Shown in pieces: positions 58,842 through 64,000 of a stretch of DNA of 64,000 nucleotides; position 1 is the stretch's first letter, and every line of letters starts with the position of its first letter. Origin of the DNA: an uncultured Clostridia bacterium (GTDB taxonomy: Bacteria; Bacillota; Clostridia; Christensenellales; Borkfalkiaceae); contig CAMUFJ010000001.1 in NCBI GenBank assembly GCA_947088135.1, forward strand, positions 1-64,000. Direction: 5' to 3'. The notes beneath the pieces are model-generated. The model searched no databases and was not told the origin of the DNA. It was given only the letters and a program-made list of their open reading frames with translations. The position numbers and the translations under genes are program-made.

Positions 58842-59180
58842 TTATAATTTTTTTATTCTTCTTACCACGAAATCGCATTTCGTGTTTTCGCCCTCGTAAT
58901 AGGCGGAAATTGCCGCTGTGATTACGGCAATCAGCTCGTCGTCCGTTTGTTCCTGTTTATGTGCTTTATTGGGCTTCGCAGCATCCTTAACGGTTGCGGA
59001 CTTCCCCTTTTTCTTCCCATTGATCACCGACATGATTTTTCCGAGCCCGGTAAAGAGCAAGATCATGATTACGATCCCGAGAAAAACGAACGCAAAGCCG
59101 AACACCGCCATGAACGCGCCTTCCCCGATGTCGTACTTCGGCCAATTTTCAAAGAGCCCCGCAAGCAAAGCGTTTCCCAT
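58842..59180 (-). CDS. oadG: Oxaloacetate decarboxylase gamma-like subunit (OadG)
   Basis: Small single-pass membrane subunit that helps assemble the decarboxylase. The hydrophobic helix (AFMAVFGFAFVFLGIVIMIL) is at about residues 21-41, followed by a basic then charged cytoplasmic tail. The ATG at 59180 follows AAGGAGGGTTGC; the frame extends upstream without support. Length 112 aa. It ends 16 nt before BCCP. Confidence 0.85.
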   Translation of the reverse strand: MGNALLAGLFENWPKYDIGEGAFMAVFGFAFVFLGIVIMILLFTGLGKIMSVINGKKKGKSATVKDAAKPNKAHKQEQTDDELIAVITAAISAYYEGENTKCDFVVRRIKKL

Positions 59181-59190
59181 GCAACCCTCC

Positions 59191-60543
59191 TTAACCGATA
59201 AGCGTCTGCAACGACGCAATCAGATACTGTTTTACGAATTGCGGTTCGATTACCTCGTCGAGATACCCGCTCTTTGCCGCATGGATCGGATCGGAATTAT
59301 CATCGGCATAAAGCATACGAAGCTCTTCCTTGTTCGCATTTTTCTCGTTCGCATACTCGATTTCCGCACCCTCCGCACTCTCGAACAGCGCGATCTTCGC
59401 CGTAGCAAAGGCGTACGCATAGTCGAAACCGACCGATTTGGCAACAAACAGGGAATACCCAAGCCCGATCGCCTTACCGGTGACAACGGAAATCTTTACG
59501 TCCACAGTATCGAGAATGGAGAGATATTCGCAAATTTCCTTTAACAGCGTGCTGTCGTTGACTTCCGCCGTCGGCTCTACGCCGACGCAATCCACAAAAG
59601 TGACGACGGGCAAACCGTAGCAAGCGGCAAACTCCGCAAAATTTTTCAGTTTTTTAACGTTGGCAGCGTTGAGCTTCACGTCGTCGAAAATCGCCGCGGC
59701 AATCGCAACGCCTCCCACGCGGGCAAGCACGGTTTTCAGCTCGGGACAGCTATTTGCGCCCAGCTCCACTCCGTTTTCCAAAATTTCGGCGATTTGCGCC
59801 GCACCGCACTTTTTATTAAGCGCGGGAACAGCAGTATTGAGTTCCGCATCGATGATTGGAATGTTCACAAAATCGCTGATTTGTAAAATTTTCGAAGCGA
59901 CTTCCTTCGTATCTTTCACAAGAATAGCGGGAAGCAAGGAATTTTTAAGCGCGTGATAACCGCCGACTTCTTCCTTCTTCACGTTTTTCCCCGCTTTTGC
60001 GGAAACGACGAACGGACTGCTCAGAGAAAGCACGCTCTTTCCTGTGAAAAACACGCAGTCGCACACCGAGCAAAGCGCGGCGGTCGAACCGTATGCTTCG
60101 CCGAGCACGACCGCAAATTGCAACACGCTGCCTTTGAGCTGCGTCGCCTTCATGAGGAGTTCGGAAATACCTTCCATAACGTTTACACCTTCCCCGACCC
60201 GTACGCCGTAGGATTGAAGAAGGTAAATGACGGGCGTTCTGTTTTTCTCCGCCGCATTTAAGGTCTTTGCGATTTTTTCGCAATTCGCTTTGGAAAGCCC
60301 GCCGTAGGAAACTTCAAAATTCTGCGCCACAATATAATAGGGATAGCCGCCCACGGTTGCGAAGCCTGTTACGACTCCCTCACCCTGCGCGTCCTCCCCA
60401 TAAAATTGGTCTTTCGAAAAGCTGAAAGCCGCAAGCTCTACAAAGCTCGCTTCGTCCGTCAAAGCGGCAATTTCGGCACGAATGGTTTTCCCTGCATTTT
60501 TCAGCGTTGCTTTGCGCTCGTTTAACTGTTTGATCTTATCCAT
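59191..60543 (-). CDS. Divergent acyl-CoA carboxylase carboxyltransferase (MmdA/PccB/12S-like)
   Basis: Crotonase-fold carboxyltransferase related to methylmalonyl-CoA decarboxylase alpha. The two-domain order is recognisable (SYGVRVGEGVNVMEGI then GKAIGLGYSLFVAKSVG and ATAKIALFESAEGAE). Canonical motifs are changed: GPCAGGAVYSP is replaced by GEAYGSTAALCS, and the N-terminal QHxxGKLTARER region is absent. Length 450 aa versus ~510. The ATG at 60543 follows GAGGTC. It may accept an unusual acyl-CoA or serve structurally. Confidence 0.75.
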   Translation of the reverse strand: MDKIKQLNERKATLKNAGKTIRAEIAALTDEASFVELAAFSFSKDQFYGEDAQGEGVVTGFATVGGYPYYIVAQNFEVSYGGLSKANCEKIAKTLNAAEKNRTPVIYLLQSYGVRVGEGVNVMEGISELLMKATQLKGSVLQFAVVLGEAYGSTAALCSVCDCVFFTGKSVLSLSSPFVVSAKAGKNVKKEEVGGYHALKNSLLPAILVKDTKEVASKILQISDFVNIPIIDAELNTAVPALNKKCGAAQIAEILENGVELGANSCPELKTVLARVGGVAIAAAIFDDVKLNAANVKKLKNFAEFAACYGLPVVTFVDCVGVEPTAEVNDSTLLKEICEYLSILDTVDVKISVVTGKAIGLGYSLFVAKSVGFDYAYAFATAKIALFESAEGAEIEYANEKNANKEELRMLYADDNSDPIHAAKSGYLDEVIEPQFVKQYLIASLQTLIG

Positions 60544-60589
60544 TTTTGACCTCATTCAGTTAGAAAAAATCCAACTTCTACCAAATAGC

Positions 60590-60618
60590 ATTATACACCA
60601 ACCGTTCTAAAAAAGCAA
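60590..60618 (-). promoter_or_regulatory. Sigma-A promoter of the decarboxylase cluster
   Basis: On the minus strand TTGCTT (60613-60618), 17-bp spacer, TATAAT (60590-60595). The leader to the ATG at 60543 is about 40 nt. Confidence 0.75.
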
Positions 60619-60667
60619 GAGTTTTAAAGAATTTTTTTATTATTTTTGGGCGACTTGAAGCGCAATA

Positions 60668-60698
60668 AAAAAAGCCCGTTCTAAAAAAACGAAGCTTA
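60668..60698 (-). terminator. Weak terminator candidate after the TVP38-like gene
   Basis: On the minus strand AAGC-TTCG can pair with CG-GGCTT across a T-rich loop, followed by TTTTTTT. The stem is imperfect. Confidence 0.35.
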
Positions 60699-60736
60699 AT
60701 AATTATATTTATAACACAAGCCGAAAAAATGCGTTG

Positions 60737-61747
60737 CTACTTCTTTTTTGCCTGTCCGTCCCCTTCCTTTTTTACCCCCTTGCTTACGATGGACCCGTCG
60801 GGATCGACCACTTCCAAAATAAATTCATCTTTCTTTTTTTCTTGCTTAATTCGTGTTTCCCGATGAAATCTTCGTTCGAACCAACCCAAAATTTGATCTG
60901 ATTTTTTATAGAGGACGACGAACAGACACACGATAAGCACAAACAGGATCGCCCAAATCAGAATGCCCCACCAGGTATTAAACGGAATCAGCGTTATAGA
61001 GTAACTGGTCATAAAAATCGCGAGTACGCGCGAAATAAGAATAACTCCCAAAAACAACCAAACCGACATGGAAGAAATCCCTGCTACAAAGCACAAAATA
61101 TCGTCGGGAAATACGGGCAGAAGAAACATGGCGGAAAGCAAGAGCTTATCTTTGCCCTTAATTTTTTTCAGCCATTTGTCGAGCGTTTCCTTTCCAATCA
61201 GCCACGAAACAACGGGATAACCCGCATACCGCCCGACAAGAAAAGCCACAAGAGAGCCGACCACGATTCCGATCAAGCTGTAAATGCTACCGCGAAGCGG
61301 TCCGAATAAAGCGCTTCCCGCAACGACGGTAACGGTGCTGGGAATGGGCAAAATCACCACTTGCAGGAATTGAAGCAGAATAAAAAGCGCCGTCATAAAC
61401 CCGCCCGTATGCTTCAAATATTCCTCGAATTTTTCCTTATCGCGAATGACGTCGAAAAAGCCCGTGCGCAACAAAACGTACGCGCCGATGAAAATAAAGA
61501 CAAAGAGAATGTAGAGCGTGATACAACTCTTATACACCACTTCCTTCTTGCGATAATAAAATGCAATATCCACGGCAAGAATCGCAACGTTTAAAACAAG
61601 CCCTACGACAATCGAAGCGATGCAGAGCGGTTTGCTCCAACGATCCTGCAACTGACCGATGCACAAAAGCAAAAATAACGCAAAAACGCCCGCAGCTAAT
61701 AGCATACAGGCGATATGAATCATGAGCTTTTGCGTTGTTTTTGACAT
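60737..61747 (-). CDS. TVP38/TMEM64 (VTT domain, DedA-like) membrane protein
   Basis: Polytopic membrane protein, possibly a lipid flippase-like transporter. The VTT core has PIPSTVTVVAGSALFGPLRG and VGSLVAFLVGRYAG, then LLPVFPDDILCFVAGISSM. Length 336 aa with about six or seven helices and a basic C-terminal tail. Shine-Dalgarno AGGAAGAG. It is convergent with nothing and lies between rnhA and the decarboxylase cluster. Physiological role unknown. Confidence 0.88.
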   Translation of the reverse strand: MSKTTQKLMIHIACMLLAAGVFALFLLLCIGQLQDRWSKPLCIASIVVGLVLNVAILAVDIAFYYRKKEVVYKSCITLYILFVFIFIGAYVLLRTGFFDVIRDKEKFEEYLKHTGGFMTALFILLQFLQVVILPIPSTVTVVAGSALFGPLRGSIYSLIGIVVGSLVAFLVGRYAGYPVVSWLIGKETLDKWLKKIKGKDKLLLSAMFLLPVFPDDILCFVAGISSMSVWLFLGVILISRVLAIFMTSYSITLIPFNTWWGILIWAILFVLIVCLFVVLYKKSDQILGWFERRFHRETRIKQEKKKDEFILEVVDPDGSIVSKGVKKEGDGQAKKK

Positions 61748-61801
61748 ACTCTTCCTATAATTCCCTTTCCTTATATATTATATACGCTTCCGGCAAGAAT
61801 A

Positions 61802-62257
61802 TCAACCGATACCGCGAAATTTTTCTATCGCCGCACGGGCGAGCTCGTCACAACGGTTGTTCAACTCGTTGTCGGCGTGCCCTTTTACCTTGTGGAAGAT
61901 AACTTCGTGTACGCGCGTGAGCGTCAACAGACGCTGCCACAAATCGGCGTTCAGCACGGGCTTCTTGTCCGCCTTCTTCCATCCTCCCCGCTCCCAACCT
62001 CCGATCCAATCCTGCAAAAAGGCGTTCACGACGTAAGCCGAATCGCTGTAAATATCTACGTGACAGGGAAATTTCAAACGCTCCAAACCGCAAATGACCG
62101 CCATGAGCTCCATGCGGTTATTCGTCGTTTCCGCTTCCCCGTCCGAAATTTCCAACCGATGCTCGCCAAACAACAGAACCGCCCCCCAACCGCCCGCGCC
62201 CGGATTTCCCGAGCACGCGCCGTCCGTATAAAGCGTAACTTGTTTTAATTCACCCAT
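61802..62257 (-). CDS. rnhA: Ribonuclease HI
   Basis: Degrades RNA of RNA-DNA hybrids. All four catalytic acids are recognisable: Asp in YTDGACSGNPGAGG, Glu in NNRMELMAV, Asp in IYSDSAYVVNAF and Asp in LNNRCDELA, with the basic protrusion GWERGGWKKADKKPV. Length 151 aa. Ribosome site AGAGGAGAAGAA. Confidence 0.96.
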   Translation of the reverse strand: MGELKQVTLYTDGACSGNPGAGGWGAVLLFGEHRLEISDGEAETTNNRMELMAVICGLERLKFPCHVDIYSDSAYVVNAFLQDWIGGWERGGWKKADKKPVLNADLWQRLLTLTRVHEVIFHKVKGHADNELNNRCDELARAAIEKFRGIG

Positions 62258-62333
62258 TTCTCTTCTCCTCTTATCGATAGCGCCGCGGAAAATATCATTC
62301 CATAGGATTTTTGCATTTTATAGCGAAAAGTTC

Positions 62334-62362
62334 TTGACGAATCGCTGATAATATTATATAAT
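62334..62362 (+). promoter_or_regulatory. Promoter of tRNA-Trp
   Basis: TTGACG at 62334-62339 and TATAAT at 62357-62362, 17-bp spacer, 11 nt upstream of the tRNA. Confidence 0.85.
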
Positions 62363-62373
62363 GGTAACGTTTT

Positions 62374-62448
62374 AGGGGAGTGGCTCAACGGTAGAGTAGC
62401 GGTCTCCAAAACCGTAGGTTGCGTGTTCGAATCGCGTCTCCCCTGCCA
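62374..62448 (+). tRNA. tRNA-Trp (anticodon CCA)
   Basis: 75 nt including encoded CCA. Acceptor stem AGGGGAG / CTCCCCT, anticodon stem GCGGT / ACCGT with loop CTCCAAA giving anticodon CCA, T loop TTCGAAT. Several G-U pairs in the T and D stems. Own promoter upstream. A likely integration target for the integrase 0.5 kb downstream. Confidence 0.93.
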
Positions 62449-62451
62449 AAA

Positions 62452-62510
62452 TGCGTTTTTCTTCCCGAAAAACGCAAAAAAACAAAAAATGGTCGGGAAA
62501 TTTCTCGACC
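62452..62510 (+). repeat. Two hairpins downstream of tRNA-Trp
   Basis: TGCGTTTTTC / GAAAAACGCA with a 5-nt loop (62452-62476), and GGTCG / CGACC closing a near-palindrome (62491-62510). Confidence 0.6.
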
Positions 62511-62548
62511 TCAAATTGATAACATTACCCGAGCAGGTTTTGTTTTTT

Positions 62549-62589
62549 GCCCGTCGATGTGCTGGTAACACGTCGGCGGGTTCCTTTTT
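62549..62589 (+). terminator. Strong hairpin terminator downstream of tRNA-Trp
   Basis: GCCCGTCGATGTG (62549-62561) pairs with CACGTCGGCGGG (62569-62580), allowing G-T wobble, 7-nt loop, followed by TTCCTTTTT. Confidence 0.75.
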
Positions 62590-62590
62590 G

Positions 62591-62655
62591 AGGCGCGATT
62601 CGAATACGCAATCGTAACTTAGGCTTTGAAGACCGCTACTCTACCGTTAAGACAA
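62591..62655 (-). pseudogene. Degenerate inverted tRNA-Trp copy with UCA anticodon
   Basis: On the minus strand it repeats the 19-nt tRNA-Trp block AACGGTAGAGTAGCGGTCT (62630-62648) and the T-loop block TTCGAATCGCG (62594-62604). The anticodon loop reads CTTCAAA, i.e. UCA. The acceptor stem cannot form and the anticodon stem is mismatched, so it is most likely a decayed or captured fragment. Confidence 0.65.
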
Positions 62656-62760
62656 TCAACTCACAAAATCTATAATTTTCACTTACAAATTCTGAACAAA
62701 TAGTCGCTTGAATACGAACTCCGTTTATTAGATTGCTTATATTCAGTTGTCTTATCAATA

Positions 62761-62906
62761 CCGCCCGAGGGCGGGTATCTTCGTAACCCCCGCACAAGGT
62801 GCGGGGAAAGTAAAACAGCCGCCGTGGGTGAGACGGAGGCTGTTTCCTTTGAATTTATAGAAAGGCTTTCGCCTTGCTACCTAATTTCATGTAATCATCT
62901 CACCCA
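62761..62906. other. Candidate structured RNA region with three hairpins and a pseudoknot, next to integrase
   Basis: CCGCC / GGCGG with a CGAG loop (62761-62774), CCCCGCAC / GTGCGGGG (62788-62806), and AAACAGCC plus CCGT pairing with ACGG plus GGCTGTTT (62813-62845). The apical loop of the last, within TGGGTGAGA (62825-62833), is perfectly complementary over 9 nt to TCTCACCCA (62898-62906). On the minus strand the last hairpin is followed by TTTTACTTT and may terminate the integrase transcript. No coding sequence was seen in the rest of 62656-62943. Confidence 0.55.
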
Positions 62907-62943
62907 TGATTATACTTCAATTATACTCTCAGAATAAGATTTG

Positions 62944-63849
62944 TCAAGAGTTTTCTTGAAAATTTTTTAAAATTTTTCCGTTCTGCGAGAGCGGCGTCAC
63001 ATTTTCGCAAATATCCATGAGCTCGCGGGAATACAATTTCACGTATTTCTTCGTCTCCTCCATAGTACGGTGCCCAAGCCACTTTTGCAACAACATGGCG
63101 TTGCAGTTGTTCTCGATCATGATCCGCCCGAATGTATATCGGAACAGATGCACCCCGCTCCTGTTCACCCCGCAGCTCTTCATGTATCGGTTTACTTTCT
63201 TGAAGATACTCGAACGGTCATACATCTTGCCGCCCTTCTCGTTTCGGAAGAGATACCCATCACGGATCTCATGCGCCTTTAAATATCCTCCTAAGAGCGA
63301 GCGCAGCTCTATGCTCAGCGGAAGGATCAGAACGTCGTGGTTCTTCGTTACCTGCACGACCACCCTCCCCGCATCGAGATCTAAATTTTCAACTTTAATG
63401 TTTCGGACGGATTTCGAGCGCAGTCCCGTATCCAGGATAAATGCGACGAGTACGGAGCTCTCGTTCGCGGGATCGAAGCGCGCCACAAGACGACGCACCT
63501 CGTCGTTTGTGAGCGGGCCGCGATCCGTTTCATTTTCCCTCTGCATATGAAAGCAAGGAAGCTCGTAACGTTCGTTTATTGCATCGCGGAAAAAATGGCA
63601 AAGCCTCCTGAGCGCTTTCAGGCGATTATTGATCGTCCGCGCGCCGCAACGTCTTTCCTGCTGTTCGGCGACATACCCCTTCACGACGTCGCCTGTAATT
63701 TGCTTGAACCTTCTCACGCCCTTTCTCTCGAAGTAATCCGTAAAATCCTTCGTGCTGGACCGATACGTTTCCAAGCTCTCGCGCGAGAGATTCCGAACCT
63801 GATTATCCAGATCCCATTTTGCTACCACTTCTTCGATTTCGTTTTTCAT
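62944..63849 (-). CDS. Tyrosine recombinase/phage-type integrase
   Basis: Integrase of about 301 aa with an N-terminal SAM-like (core-binding) domain (LSRESLETYRSSTKDFTDY) and a catalytic domain. Catalytic residues: Arg in DTGLRSKSVRNI, Lys in VTKNHDVLIL, HLFR in GVHLFRYTFGR, His in WLGHRTM and Tyr in TKKYVKLYS. It differs from the recombinase at 34.4 kb in length and target context. AGGAGGAAATT precedes the ATG at 63849. A TATAAT at 63865-63870 (minus) lacks a good -35. The associated element, if any, extends beyond the window. Confidence 0.88.
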   Translation of the reverse strand: MKNEIEEVVAKWDLDNQVRNLSRESLETYRSSTKDFTDYFERKGVRRFKQITGDVVKGYVAEQQERRCGARTINNRLKALRRLCHFFRDAINERYELPCFHMQRENETDRGPLTNDEVRRLVARFDPANESSVLVAFILDTGLRSKSVRNIKVENLDLDAGRVVVQVTKNHDVLILPLSIELRSLLGGYLKAHEIRDGYLFRNEKGGKMYDRSSIFKKVNRYMKSCGVNRSGVHLFRYTFGRIMIENNCNAMLLQKWLGHRTMEETKKYVKLYSRELMDICENVTPLSQNGKILKNFQENS

Positions 63850-63923
63850 AATTTCCTCCTATGAATTATATATCCTTACCCTACGGCGCAGTTCTTTTCT
63901 CTCCCCCCTGAAAAAGAGTAAAG

Positions 63924-63943
63924 AAAAAACGCCGCACGGCGTT
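63924..63943 (-). terminator. Terminator of a gene lying beyond the right edge
   Basis: AACGCC / GGCGTT with a 4-nt loop; on the minus strand it is followed by six T. The rest of 63944-64000 holds no recognisable gene. Confidence 0.7.
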
Positions 63944-64000
63944 GTCCTTAAAATTTTGTTCGTTGTGTGACCAAACACGGCACATCGTCGCGCAATCACA

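Noticed and set aside
62549..62589. T-box leader after tRNA-Trp
   Set aside because: The hairpin has no T-box consensus (no AGGGTGGNACCGCG-like stretch) and no downstream tRNA-related gene on the same strand.
62591..62655. Functional tRNA reading UGA (tRNA-Sec or suppressor)
   Set aside because: No acceptor stem or intact anticodon stem; it lacks the long variable arm of tRNA-Sec, and UGA is used as a normal stop by many genes here.

Overview
The window looks like part of the chromosome of an endospore-forming member of the Clostridia, probably an uncultured gut lineage. The evidence is a complete spoIIIA operon (spoIIIAA-AH), spoIVB, spoIIM, two sporulation-type D,D-carboxypeptidases, ytfJ, a fused IspH/ribosomal protein S1, an anaerobic ribonucleotide reductase, a biotin/sodium-dependent decarboxylase cluster and UGA used as an ordinary stop. 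The order Christensenellales would fit, but this is a guess made without a search.

Layout. Positions 1-32.2 kb are almost entirely plus strand: nrdD(partial)-nrdG; an M29 aminopeptidase with two COG0523 (CobW-like) GTPases; flavodoxin; an rRNA m5C methyltransferase; a DUF1848 gene (the only minus gene here); a GH51 arabinofuranosidase; spoIIIAA-AH; asp23-nusB-folD-ispA-dxs-tlyA; nadK; argR-recN; a GNAT; spoIVB-spoIIM-dacF; lysA; M50 protease-scpA-scpB; DUF2953-ytfJ-dacB-rluB. Positions 32.2-63.8 kb are almost entirely minus strand: lexA; hflX-tyrosine recombinase; glgB-glgC-glgD-glgA-glgP-GH13; murC; csp; htpG; aroH/cmk-plsC-ispH/S1; a carboxyltransferase-oadG-BCCP-oadB-oadA-yhiN cluster; a TVP38-like membrane protein; rnhA; and, at the right end, a tRNA-Trp beside a phage-type integrase. 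The two plus exceptions on the right are a 59-residue Cys-rich ORF and tRNA-Trp.

About 37 plus genes run into about 25 minus genes, as expected at a replication terminus. At the switch lies a XerS-like tyrosine recombinase. About 150 bp upstream of it is an inverted repeat with two 15-bp arms and a 6-bp centre, the geometry of a dif site, and a third copy of the arm touches the recombinase promoter. I read this as a putative terminus/dif/Xer module, the most interesting structure in the window.

Other signals that ordinary annotation would miss: (i) at least nine genes have a well-formed sigma-A-, sigma-E- or sigma-G/F-like promoter whose -10 ends only 5-8 nt before the start codon, with no Shine-Dalgarno, suggesting leaderless mRNAs; (ii) a dispersed repeat with core AGTACTATGTCAGACATAAT occurs between genes and inside dxs and spoIIIAE, where it encodes the same peptide STMSDII; (iii) a surE N-terminal remnant sits in the oadA-yhiN gap; (iv) a degenerate inverted tRNA-Trp copy with a UCA anticodon and a hairpin/pseudoknot-rich region lie between tRNA-Trp and the integrase; (v) domain fusions AroH-Cmk, CobW-TIGR03943-like and IspH-S1.

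How the genes work together: the left arm carries mother-cell and forespore sporulation functions mixed with isoprenoid (folD-ispA-dxs), arginine/NAD and cell-wall genes. The right arm carries a full glycogen synthesis and breakdown operon and a membrane decarboxylase/transcarboxylase likely to couple carboxyl transfer to sodium export. All gene functions are inferred from motifs read by eye; no database search or folding program was run.
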